NCBI GenBank assembly: GCA_016124585.1
Contig: WGNL01000031.1
Location: 1-64,000, forward strand
Direction: 5' to 3'
DNA from: Bacteroidota bacterium
Lineage (GTDB): Bacteria > Bacteroidota > Bacteroidia > Chitinophagales > Saprospiraceae
Length of the DNA: 64,000 nt
A program made the position numbers and the translations under genes. Positions 1-10,100 of the stretch are shown in pieces (within the stretch, counting starts at the first letter, position 1; every line of letters begins with the position of its first letter). Below the pieces are notes generated by a model. It saw nothing but the letters and a program-made list of their open reading frames with translations, did not search any database and had not been told where the DNA came from.

Positions 1-100
1 CCACAAGGTACTCCTGCACGACCTTCCTTTTAAATGGCACGCTGTACTTTTTCTTTCCGGCAACGACTTTTGCAGCTTCGTCTTTCCGCTTGGTTTCCAT
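1..100 (-). CDS. IS3-type transposase OrfA, N-terminal fragment (runs off window)
   Basis: Only the first 33 codons are inside the window, reading leftwards from the ATG at 100-98. The peptide is strongly basic and contains YSVPFKRKVVQEYL, which resembles the start of the helix-turn-helix DNA-binding domain of IS3/IS911-type OrfA proteins (general form: lysine-rich lead, Y/F-S-x-x-F-K, then a helix). OrfA normally binds the terminal repeats and is joined to the OrfB integrase by frameshifting, but neither can be checked here. The upstream end of the element probably lies between about 110 and 150, though no second repeat copy is available to define it. The family assignment rests on a short segment. 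Confidence 0.6.
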   Translation of the reverse strand, partial: METKRKDEAAKVVAGKKKYSVPFKRKVVQEYLV

Positions 101-573
101 TGCGTTGTGGATTGAGTGTAGACGTATAGCCGGACGTGACCAACTAATTCATAATTTGGGTTATGTTGAATTGATTTTTTGTTTAAATATTGTTAACTAA
201 TCTCCTATACTTTAAATCAAATCGTGTTTGTAGAAGGAATGTTTTTAATGCAAAGAACTTGGGTTGGTCTTACTTAGGGAATTGTAGTCTAATTTTTAAT
301 TATCCAGTCCCACTGTAAAAAGTTCACTAATGAGCTTTTTAGGGATGATGCATATGCAAATGGCTTTGAAATTTATTATTCTGTACATCATTTATTTGTT
401 CGAAACTATTTTTTAACAAAGCTTTGATTTTTTTTCAAAAAACGAGATTTTTTATACCTTTATGCAGTCATAATATATTGGATTTTAGCTCACGCTCTTT
501 GTCTAGCCCTTATCTGAAGACGAGAAAGGCTTTTTCATTTGGTTAAGGTTAGATAAGGAAAAAAATATGCTCT
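101..573. other. Gene-free AT-rich stretch between IS fragment and small HTH gene
   Basis: No open frame here looks coding. The first 50 bases probably belong to the outer end of the insertion element. The rest is very AT-rich with several T runs and has no clear promoter matching the TTG-N20-TAnnTTTG pattern. A weak imperfect hairpin near 497-526 is followed by a short T run. I see nothing else that can be supported. Confidence 0.5.
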
Positions 574-789
574 ATGAATAACAAACCTGCTCTTTCCGGC
601 TCAAAAACTCGACAACAAATTGCGAACGAATTTTCCTTTAGTTATCCCACATTCTGGCGAAAGATTAAGTCTGTTGGAATTGATTTACCGAGCGGACTGA
701 TATGTCCTAAGTGGCAGAAGCTTATCTATGAAGCTCTTGGTTACCCACCTGAAGTAGAATCACTTGATAAATCTGGAGACGAAGCGTAA
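574..789 (+). CDS. Small helix-turn-helix protein, putative DNA-binding
   Basis: This 71-residue protein has the layout of a small HTH domain. The segment TRQQIANEFSFSYPTFWRKI (residues 13-32) fits a homeodomain-like or resolvase-type HTH in which a first helix carries QQIANEF and a recognition helix carries PTFWRKIK. The remainder (VGIDLPSGLICPKWQKLIYEALGYP) resembles short orphan HTH proteins that are frequent in Bacteroidota genomes near mobile elements. It has no signal peptide or membrane segment, so it should be cytoplasmic. It lies between the IS fragment and the Rhs operon. Its target is unknown, and regulation of the neighbouring operon is only a guess. Confidence 0.6.
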   Translation: MNNKPALSGSKTRQQIANEFSFSYPTFWRKIKSVGIDLPSGLICPKWQKLIYEALGYPPEVESLDKSGDEA

Positions 790-826
790 ATGAAATACCA
801 TGAAACGTTTTGATAGATTTTTATTC

Positions 827-857
827 TTGTCAAAGCGAGATAGTGCTAATATCTTTG
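827..857 (+). promoter_or_regulatory. Predicted Bacteroidota-type promoter for the secreted-protein/Rhs series
   Basis: TTG at 827-829 and TATCTTTG at 850-857 are separated by 20 bases. This matches the known Bacteroidota sigma consensus (-33 TTG/TTTG, 17-23 bases, -7 TAnnTTTG). Transcription would begin near 864, leaving about 90 bases before the ATG at 957. A second TAnnTTTG-like box (TACTTTTG, 863-870) lies just downstream but lacks a suitably spaced TTG. Confidence 0.55.
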
Positions 858-956
858 CATTATACTTTTGTCATTGATGAGATTTAAATAGCCTTTCTGT
901 ACAGGCAAATTAAATCTGTGCATATTCAATTACTTACATTTTGTAAACCTAATTTT

Positions 957-1403
957 ATGAAGAAGTCAGCACGCACTTTGCTCTATATCATTTATTTAAT
1001 GCTTTCAACTTTTGGGGCTGTAAATGCTCAAACGCTTTCACCTCCTGATAAATTGGAAGTTTTATTTTTGAATATAAATGGAAGTAATCATTTTACAGAT
1101 ATTGATAATGTTGACATAAACTCGCTCCTTATGGAAACTTACGGTGTCAAAGCTGTACTTCAAATTCCTACCAATCAGAACAATTATAAAATAAAAATAA
1201 AACTTTTTGACAGTCAGCAATCTATATTGATGGATGATTACACAATTTTAAGCTCACCATCTGGATTACCAACCGAGATAAATGGAGATGTTGTCTTTGT
1301 GTCTCTTGGTGACTTCCCTCAGATATTCAAAGGTGGACAAATTGAGTGCTCATTGGAAGATGCCAGCGGTAACTATTCGCAACCGAAAATAGCTACCTGG
1401 TAA
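957..1403 (+). CDS. Secreted protein of unknown function
   Basis: I do not recognise this 148-residue protein. The ATG at 957 is chosen because it gives a clean signal peptide: MKKSA, a hydrophobic core of about 15 residues, then GAVNAQ with probable cleavage before or after the Gln. The in-frame ATG at 918 would add 13 residues ahead of the basic start. The mature part is predicted to be mostly beta, with a repeated KIKIKLFDSQ/CSLEDASG rhythm that suggests an immunoglobulin-like fold. It is the first gene behind the promoter at 827-857 and precedes a second secreted beta protein. It may be an accessory or substrate protein of the downstream Rhs operon, but only position supports that. Confidence 0.6.
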   Translation: MKKSARTLLYIIYLMLSTFGAVNAQTLSPPDKLEVLFLNINGSNHFTDIDNVDINSLLMETYGVKAVLQIPTNQNNYKIKIKLFDSQQSILMDDYTILSSPSGLPTEINGDVVFVSLGDFPQIFKGGQIECSLEDASGNYSQPKIATW

Positions 1404-1505
1404 ATGTTACAAAAGTAAATTTTTTTAATAAATCTAATCTAGGCTCTCTGCAAATATTGTTCAGCATTAGGTGCAAAGGAGTTGCTCTATCTAAACTCAT
1501 TGGAT

Positions 1506-2936
1506 ATGAAACTTGGCAGAACATTTCTTTTTCTTTTACTTTCCGTCATAACCACCTCTCTTGTTGCACAGACAATCTATGATGTAACTTGGGAAAATAT
1601 CCCGTCTGGGTTAGCAATTAATGGCAATAACTATGCACTCTCCGGAGCAGCAGGTAACACTGGAGTTAAGAGTTGTAACAGGAACTTACCTTCTTCAGAT
1701 GGTTCAGCTGAAATCACACTTCTAAGTAGCATAGTGCCCGCTCAAGACGGATTTGCAAACGGGTTTGCCGTGGGGTTACACCAGTCAAATCAGGCGATAA
1801 ATGACATATTTGAAATAAAGTATAGCTTTTTTTTCTATGGACTTAGGTCTGGACCGACAATAATCAATAGAGTCTATATTGTAATCAATGGAGGTATTGT
1901 TTCAAGTGCCCCAATTTCTGTTGGAAATCAAAACGATATTTTCATTGTTAGAAGAGAGGGGACGCAAGTGAAATTTTATAAAAACGGATTTACGCTATTT
2001 AGTACAAATTCAGGAAATGCAGAATTTCACCGTGTGGGGGCATATTTTGGGAAACTACAACCTGGGGGGGTAAATCTGGATATAAACACCTCTTTCATTT
2101 GTCCTTATAACGTAAATTGGATGAACATTCCTGCAGGATTAACAATCAGCGGAGACTTTTACAATTTAACAGGACAGCCAGTAGGCGTTAAAAGCCTTAA
2201 CAAACTACAAAATCTAGAAAATGGTCATGTTGAGTTCACTTTGCTACAAAGCCCTTTTGGGTGCGATTACCATATTGGCCTTATGCAAGCCGCTAACCAA
2301 ATAACATCTGCATCAAGCATTGATTATAATGTGCAAATTAATCAGAACAGTACTTCTGTATGGGTTAATGGGCAACAGTTGTTAGCATTGATACCACCAA
2401 ATGTCAACGACGAATTTATCCTCAGAAGGTTAGGGTCTCAACTAGAGGTTTATATAAATGAAATATTGGTTTACACATCATCAGGCATATTTACCGGAGA
2501 AATGAGAATTGGTGCCTTCTTCTTGGATACACCAGATACAGGAACTAATATAGATGTGGATGCTAGTTTTCCAGAAGTACCAGACGGCCCACCGCCACCG
2601 CCTCCACCTCCTACAGGTGGAGAAGGGGCATACATAGTGCTTAAAAAGAAATTGGACGCTAGCTATACATTGGTGGAAGGCAACACCCTTAATTTCACCT
2701 ATATAGAAGACTATGCAACCAATCAAAGTAGCTTGGTAGAATGCAAAATTTACGATTCAAACACGACGTTCACGATACCTCCACCATCTATGTTGCCTAA
2801 TATGTACGGTGTCAATTGGCAAACTATTAACCTTCCGACGGATTTAGTTGGTGACAGTTACTATGTCCTGGAGGTAAAAGATTCGAACAAGGGTGAAGTT
2901 TATTATCTGCGATTCAAATACAGGATTGTCAAATAG
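1506..2936 (+). CDS. Secreted two-repeat beta protein with polyproline linker
   Basis: This protein of about 476 residues is of unknown function. The ATG at 1506 gives a signal peptide (MKLGRTFLFLLLSVITTSLVAQ). Two related domains follow: one begins DVTWENIPSGLAI (about residues 26-195) and the second NVNWMNIPAGLTI (about 205-350). Both contain a NYALSG/FYNLTG turn, a GVKS segment and a late RVGAYFGK/RIGAFFLD strand, which suggests duplicated jelly-roll or lectin-like modules. A GPPPPPPPPTGG linker then leads to a third, Ig-like C-terminal domain. Lectin-like binding is inferred from the fold impression only. A 7-G run sits at 2064-2070. It follows the previous gene by about 100 bases and precedes the Skp-like gene by 59. 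Confidence 0.6.
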   Translation: MKLGRTFLFLLLSVITTSLVAQTIYDVTWENIPSGLAINGNNYALSGAAGNTGVKSCNRNLPSSDGSAEITLLSSIVPAQDGFANGFAVGLHQSNQAINDIFEIKYSFFFYGLRSGPTIINRVYIVINGGIVSSAPISVGNQNDIFIVRREGTQVKFYKNGFTLFSTNSGNAEFHRVGAYFGKLQPGGVNLDINTSFICPYNVNWMNIPAGLTISGDFYNLTGQPVGVKSLNKLQNLENGHVEFTLLQSPFGCDYHIGLMQAANQITSASSIDYNVQINQNSTSVWVNGQQLLALIPPNVNDEFILRRLGSQLEVYINEILVYTSSGIFTGEMRIGAFFLDTPDTGTNIDVDASFPEVPDGPPPPPPPPTGGEGAYIVLKKKLDASYTLVEGNTLNFTYIEDYATNQSSLVECKIYDSNTTFTIPPPSMLPNMYGVNWQTINLPTDLVGDSYYVLEVKDSNKGEVYYLRFKYRIVK

Positions 2937-2995
2937 AAATTCATACTGAGGGAGAAACCCAATCTATTTTTAATGGAATTATTAATCGCAAGAAA

Positions 2996-3517
2996 ATGGT
3001 AAACCGTAAAACTCAATTTTCTCTAACTCTGCTACTTGTTGGGAGTTGCTTTATACATCTGTTTCAGCTTCTCAATCAACCTAAAACAGCTTATGTTCAA
3101 AATGCAGCCGTATTTGCTGAGTTCAAAGGTAAGGTTGAAATTGAGCGAAAGCTCAAGCATGAAGAAAACCAGCAAAAGGGCATTTTGGATTCATTGGGTG
3201 CTGGCATCGAAGTCTTGAGGACTAAGCTCAGTGCTTTTGGAGATGGCAAAGCTGTACAGACTGCACTACAGGAAAGAGAAGCACACTATGAGCAGACAGC
3301 TCAAACTTTTCTGGAGGAACAGCAGGCTAAAAACTACGAGTATACCGAAGAAATATGGAAGCAGATTAATCAGTATGTGTTAGAATACGGTAAGGAGAAT
3401 GGTTACGATTACATTTTTGGTGCTAGTGGCAATGGCTCCATGATGTATGCAGGTGGAACTAATGACATCACAGAAAAAGTAATCGAATTTATCAACAGAA
3501 GGTATGAAGGCATCTAA
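2996..3517 (+). CDS. OmpH/Skp-like periplasmic chaperone
   Basis: The 173-residue protein has an N-terminal hydrophobic export segment (LTLLLVGSCFIHLFQLL). It then shows the pattern of the Skp/OmpH family: AYVQNAAVFAEFKGK near the mature start, a long charged coiled-coil region (about residues 45-125, rich in E, K and Q), and a closing segment where NGYDYIFGASGNGSMMYAGGTNDITEKVIEFINRRY matches the family's C-terminal body strand (YD-IF...I-Y/MYA...DITEEVI..LN). Skp proteins form trimers that hold unfolded outer-membrane proteins in the periplasm. Its last 14 bases overlap the lipoprotein gene, and it is two genes upstream of a giant YD protein, so a dedicated chaperone role for the Rhs proteins is plausible but unproven. 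Confidence 0.8.
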   Translation: MVNRKTQFSLTLLLVGSCFIHLFQLLNQPKTAYVQNAAVFAEFKGKVEIERKLKHEENQQKGILDSLGAGIEVLRTKLSAFGDGKAVQTALQEREAHYEQTAQTFLEEQQAKNYEYTEEIWKQINQYVLEYGKENGYDYIFGASGNGSMMYAGGTNDITEKVIEFINRRYEGI

Positions 3518-4112
3518 TATTGTTTTGTTCTTAGCTTTAATGAGCTGTATAGGTTGTGATAAAACGCTCGCTCCTATCGAATATACGCGCTATGTGAAAA
3601 GTGCTGAAAGCGGTTTGCTGAAAGAAAAGACTTTGGGCGATATCAGACTTCAGGCATTCTATAAGCCAATACCTTTTGTGATATCCTCAGAAATCCGAAA
3701 GAAAGATATTTCCATCAAAGAGTTCAAAGATAGAGAAGAAGAGTTGAAGAAAACGCAGTACATTGATATGAGCCTGAGTGTAGTGAATGGGGGGGGGGAT
3801 ATTACTAACTACAATGTCACTAATGATTTCCAACAACAACAAAGACTGCACTACCTGTCTTTTTTGATACAAGAAAATATAAAATTGGTGGATGGTACGG
3901 ACACCTTACCTCCACGATTGTGCCATTTTGAAAGAACCTACAACCTAGGCAAGACAAGCACTTTTGTTCTTGCTTTTGACCGCAGCACCAATACAGACAA
4001 AAACGATAAAACTCTGATTTTTGATTCCCCAATCTTCAGCACTGGGCCTATGAAAGTTAGGTTTGATGCTGAGGATTTGCGGAAAATTCCTTCCTTAAAG
4101 TTGAAATCATGA
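3504..4112 (+). CDS. Lipoprotein of unknown function with a 10-G tract
   Basis: The 202-residue product begins MKASNIVLFLALMSCIGC, a short signal sequence ending in a lipobox (SCIGC), so it should be lipid-anchored in the envelope. The rest (GDIRLQAFYKPIPFVI, then a charged region and a beta-rich C-terminus) matches no family I can name. The start overlaps the chaperone gene by 14 bases. The stop overlaps the next start as ATGA (4109-4112), which implies translational coupling to the giant YD protein. Codons for Asn-Gly-Gly-Gly-Asp contain a run of ten G (3789-3798). Loss of one G leads to a stop about 26 codons on, and gain of one leads to a stop within about four codons, so slippage would switch the gene off. 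Confidence 0.7.
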   Translation: MKASNIVLFLALMSCIGCDKTLAPIEYTRYVKSAESGLLKEKTLGDIRLQAFYKPIPFVISSEIRKKDISIKEFKDREEELKKTQYIDMSLSVVNGGGDITNYNVTNDFQQQQRLHYLSFLIQENIKLVDGTDTLPPRLCHFERTYNLGKTSTFVLAFDRSTNTDKNDKTLIFDSPIFSTGPMKVRFDAEDLRKIPSLKLKS

Positions 4113-7100
4113 AGTCAACAGCCAAACAACGTTTCTCTAAAAAAGCCGCTGGTGTTCTGGCGTTTTTGATTTTCTGCCAAGCAGTATTCCCAGTGCAGGC
4201 TTTGGCACTTACCTCGGGCCCAACACAGCCAGAGTTGCAAACCTTCGAGCCTGTGGGTACTACCGAAATGGTGGACTTGTTCTCTGGTGATTTTACCTAT
4301 AATATCCCATTGTTCGAGGTTCCGGGGCCAGACGGTGGCTATCCTATCAACTTATTTTACAATTCAGTTGTAGATGGAGAATCGGAAGCAAGCATGGTAG
4401 GGCTAGGCTGGAACATTGGTATTGGGGCAATCAACAGAACCGTACGTGGGTTGCCTGATGATTTCAATGGTGAGAAAATCAAAGTCAGGCGGGACATGAA
4501 AAACAACTGGACGGCAGGTTTTGGGGTGTCAGCTGCACTTAAAGATTTGGAAATTTTTGGAGCAGAGTATAGCAAGGTTGGTGGAGAAGAACTCCTAAAA
4601 CATAGCTTTCTGGACTTGTCATTGGGTGCGAAATTAATGTACAACAGCTATAAAGGTTGGGGCTACAGCATTGATCCCGGTATTAGTGCAAATATGGGCA
4701 ACCGCGATCCAAATAGCAATGGGGTATCAGTAGTTTCAGGATTGGGGTTTAGTTTCAATTCTTTAGAGGGGCCAAGCGTGAACGCGGATGTTTCATTGAG
4801 CAATACTTTTAAAAACAATAAAGGGTTCACTGAAGGGAGTTTAGGCTTAGGCTTTACTTCCAACTCCATGCAAGGTGCAAAAAGATTGACCTTAAATAGC
4901 TCAGCTAGAAAACTGGATGAAAGTCGGAATAAATCTAACTCGGCTGGAGGAGCATACTCTAGCAGCGTTAGTTTGCTGAGTTATGAGCGCCCAAGCTATT
5001 CTCCTCAAGTTGGGCTTCCTTTTGTGGGTGAAAACATCAGTGTAGGGTTCAAAACAGGTGTACCGCTTTGGGGTGCCTACCTAAATCTGAACGTCTCTGG
5101 ATTTTATTCTAGCCAACGTTTAAAAGATAGGAACAAGACCAAAAGCTATCCAAGTTATGGTTACCTGCACTCACAATCAGCAAGTTCTAAAGGATTAATG
5201 GATTTCAATCGGGAAAAAGATGGTAGCATTCGGAAGAAGCAGCCCAACCTGCCAATACCCGTGCCTACGCCTGATGTGCTTTCCGTAAGCGGGCAAGGTA
5301 TTGGTGGAGTATATACCCCAAGCCGGTCGGATGTGGGTACATATTACGATCAAGCAGTGGACTCCAAAAGCGTGGGAGGCTCCTTGCAAATAGAGGCAGG
5401 GCCTAGTGTTACGCCGCATATTGGAGCTGGAACTAATTTTAATGTTGCTACTAATTCTACCATTCACCCTCAAGTAGCAGCTTTAGGAAACTTTGAATTC
5501 CGGGGAGGTGAGTACAACGATCCATTTGAACCTTACTACTACAAAGCGGCGGGTGAAATGACAGCAGAAACGGGAGAAAACTTTGCATACATGGGAGGCG
5601 ATGAACCGGTGTACATGCCTAAGCCAGGATCCCCTGCTTCCCAACCATTTGATTTTGGGGACCAATTAAAAACAAAATCCGGTGTTTCTCTATCGAATAG
5701 CACAGGTAAAAGGAATAAGCGAAAAGCTCGGAACATGTCAATCCAGCCCATTACGAACGGTGAGTTGTTAAACGGGTCAAATGATGAACTGCTGCCAGAG
5801 TATAAGGTTTCTTATTACAACGCATTTGGAGGTAATTTCAATTATGCAAATCCCTTGCAATTGCATAGAAATGCGACTGCTGCCAATAAAGATAAAATAG
5901 CAGGTTATACTACAGTAACCAGTGGAGGAGCAAGATGGAATTATGCACTACCTGTCATGAACAATGTTCAAAAGGAAGTCAGTTTTAGTGTGCCTGCCTT
6001 GCTGGACCCAATCAATGAATGTGATCCGATTATAGCAGTCCCGGAAAAAGGACAAGGAAATTGTGGAGGACATAAAATTGATTACAAAGTTTCAGGTACA
6101 GATGAATTCTTGAGCATCACGGAAACCCCAGCTTATGCCCATGCCTATCTATTGACTTCTATTTTAGGAGCCGACTACGTGGATGTGAATGGTAACGGCC
6201 CTGATGATGCTGATTATGGCTACTGGATGAAAATAGAATATGCGAAAACCACTAATGACCAAAATCCATTCAAATGGAGAACACCTTTTGTAGGAGCAAA
6301 CTACATGCCTGGTCTCACTAATAAGGATGCTGACGATAAGGGTTCTTTTTTATATGGAGAGCGCGAGCAATATTACCCTGCCAAAATAATGACTAAAACG
6401 CATACTGCAGTCTTTCACTATACTAGTCGAAGCGACGCCAAAGGCGCTGAATGCTGGCTTCAAAATACAGGAGACATCTACGGCGCCGATTCGTACGCAT
6501 TGAGCAGTATTGAGCTTTATGCCAACGATGAGTATGCCAACACACAAACTCCAATAAAGACTGTTCATTTCATTTATGCAGGCCCTAGTGAACAATTGTG
6601 CCCAGGTGTTTGGACAAATAGCGATAATCACGATTCAGGTTGTACAAGTCCAAATCCAACAAACTGCTTCTTTAGCATCCCTGAAGGTGGAAAACTTACG
6701 CTGAAACAAGTATATTTCACCTACGGAAAAAATGATAGAGGGGTGTTGAGCCCTTATGAATTTCAATATAATGCTGGAAATACCTCTGCTAAGTATAACC
6801 CATATGAAATGGATCGTTGGGGAACCTATAAGCCTCGGGGAGCAGAAAAATGCCTCAACATACACCAACCTTATGTAGATCAAAAAGACCCTAATCTTGA
6901 CAAATATGTTTCGACTTGGCACTTGACAAAAATTACTTTGCCCTCAGGTGCAGAAATAGAAATAAAATTAGGTAGAGATCATTATGCTTATGTACAGGAT
7001 CGAAGAGCGACGCAAATGATAAAAATAACTGGCTTTGGTCAAAATGGTAGTAATGTTATTTCCAAAGATGAAGATATAGGAGATGAAAAAAGAAAGATAT

Positions 7101-10100
7101 TTTTTGAACTGCTAGATCCAATTTCAACAAGCAACCCTATAGCTGACCAAGAGCTAGCTAGATACTTCGACGATTTGTACGAATACAAAAATGATAATGG
7201 TCAGATTATCAAACAGCTTTATTTTAAAATCAGTTCTGATATCGGGAATAATAACCTTTTAGAAGATGTGCCGGGCTATGCTGAATTTATTGAAGGAGAT
7301 GTGGACTTCGATCCTACATCAGTAGTGAACGGCAGTTATACTAGGGCATGGATAAAGCTCAAACAGTTTCCTATTGAAATCAAGGGAAAAAGATACCACC
7401 CTATGTTGGTGCACTGTTGGCAGTTTTTGAGAAATAATTGCCCAGACTTACTTTTTGGTGGCGATATGGGTACTGTGCCAGATACAAAGAAGGAGAAAGC
7501 CAAGAAAGTATTTAAACTGAAGGATAAGTTCACTGATTTTTTAGGGATTTTCAGGTCATTTTATCTTACCTGCCGTGACAAGGATTATGGACAGAAAATT
7601 AACATGGATAGGTCTTTCATAAGGCTAAACAATCCCAATGGAAAAAAATACGGAGATGGTGTTCGAGTAGATAAAATAACACTTCATGATAATTGGACGG
7701 AAGAAGATACACCGACCTACGGCACCGTTTATGAGTATGAAACTGAAGAAATGGAGTACAACTCACAATTGAATCGTATGGTCCCCACAGGTAGAATGAT
7801 CAGCAGTGGTGTGGCCACAAATGAACCTTCCATAGGAAGCGATGAAACTGCTTTAAAGTACGCCAAACAGTATAAAGAAGATTTTCGCCTTAAGGCGGAT
7901 AATTGGGCAACTTTTGAGTATCCAATTAACGAATCCTATTACCCCGGTGCTTCCGTTGGCTACAGCAAAGTGACGGTAAAAAGTCTAGCTACTGACTACG
8001 CCTTAAAGCGGGCAAATGGCGAACCTACACCGGATGACTATGGCATTACACCATTGCCTAATGGATTTGCTACAAGTGGAGCCACCATACATGAATTTTA
8101 TACTTACAAAGACTTTCCGATTATCACAAGAGAAACCAAAAACGACGATGATGTCAATGATCTGAAATTCATTTATATTCCATTGATAGGTTTTATCAGG
8201 AACGACCATTATTATGGCTCGCAAGGCTATACGGTTGAATTGAATGACATGCACGGCAGGCCCATGAAAGTAACCAACTATGGGCAAGACAAACAAGGGA
8301 AACTCATTCCGACCCCATTGAGCTGGGTTCAGTATGATTACCAATTCAAGGAAGATGTCTATACTGAGGGCAACAATATTAAACAGCGAAAAATACTGGA
8401 TAACAATGTAACCGTGATTACGGCAGACAAAGATCCTACCTTGGATGCCGTTGTTGAGGAGACAGCCGAAATCGGGGTGGATAGAGAGATGTTTGTGGAC
8501 GCAAGGGAGTCAAATGCCTTCTCTACCACAATTGGAATAAATGCTAACGTTGATGTACTTTTCTTTGCACTTTTTTCTGTACCCATCCCAGCCTTCTGGC
8601 CAAATCTTGAATCTGACTATACTGATGTAAAAACAGTTGTGACGAATAAGGTCATAAAGCGATCAGGGGTACTGAAAAAAGTAGAGGCCAAGGATGGCCA
8701 ATCAATTGTAATTACTGAAAATTTGAAATATGACCCATACTCTGGCCAAGCCATTCTAACTAGGGTCAATAACAACTACGACGAGCCACTTTACAATTAC
8801 AGCATACCAGCTCATTTTGCTTATGATAGAATGGGCCCTGCTTATCAAAATTGGGGCTTGAACATAAAGGCTGAGCCTGGGCATGGTTCAGAGCCTTGCT
8901 TAGGTGAATCCTACATTGTGGAAGATGCCGATGACAATGGTGCGGTTGAACTACTACAGGAAGGGGATGAGTTTATTGTAAATGAAGTGGAGGAAGGAGA
9001 GAATACGGGAGTAAACCCATACAATTATCCACCAAGCCTTGTCACAACCGATGTGGCCCACCCTGAAACCACTGCTATTCTGATGAAAAAAGAGAAACAA
9101 GGAAGCACAAATACTTTGTGGTTTGACATTGAAGGCCCGCTATCTAGCCCTAGCACCTATAAAGTCTTTCGGCTTGTTCGTTCTGGAAAGAGAAACCTTC
9201 TATCCGCTTCCGCAGGTAGCGTAGCGGCACTTGAAGACCCAACCCAAGAAAGGACAGCTAAGAATGGGATAGCTCAGTTGAATGGCCACTCGGCATCGGT
9301 CAATTACAGCTCGGTGGATAACGCTCTTAGTGCCTCCGCTGTGGTTTTTAGTGATGTTTGGAGTAAAGACAGAGAGGAAAATTGTTATAATGAAATAAAA
9401 AATCCTTTCCGTACTGGCGAAAGGGGTATTTGGAGGCCAAACAAGAGCTACACTTATGTTTCAAGCAGAACACCACTTGAAGCTAGCGGAGAATCTCTTC
9501 CCATTGCTATAAACACTGCTACGGATGGAGAATTTGACGAGCTACCATTGTTCAATTGGCGGGATCCATTTTTCACCTATCTACCAAATGAAGTATCTAA
9601 ATGGCGCTTGACAAATGAGATAACCAAATACGCTAGAAACGGACAAGAAGCAGAGAACAAAAATATCATAGGCCAATACTCCGCTGCACTCTATGGCTAC
9701 AATGATAACGTGGTGATAGCAGTAGGGGCCAATACGCGGAATTATGAAATGGGTTTTGAAGGCTTTGAAGAATACGAATGTGTGGACTTTACTAACTTAA
9801 CACCGGACGAGTCAGGGAATATTGACTTAAGGAATTGTGAATTTATGAATTCATCAAAGACAACTTACGAGATATACAATATTATTGGTGGATTCCAAAA
9901 TGGTGATACCGAAATACTAATTGACAAACCTTTTGAAGGTAATCCTCCAATTACAGCAAACGCTACTTTGATTTTGACCGATCAAGCTGGCAACACCACA
10001 TCTGTTCCCATTACTATTTCGACTCAAACCCCTGTGACTCCTAGCGGTATAGCAGCGGCAGTTTCAAATGCTATTTACTTTGTGGATCAGACCAAGGTGA

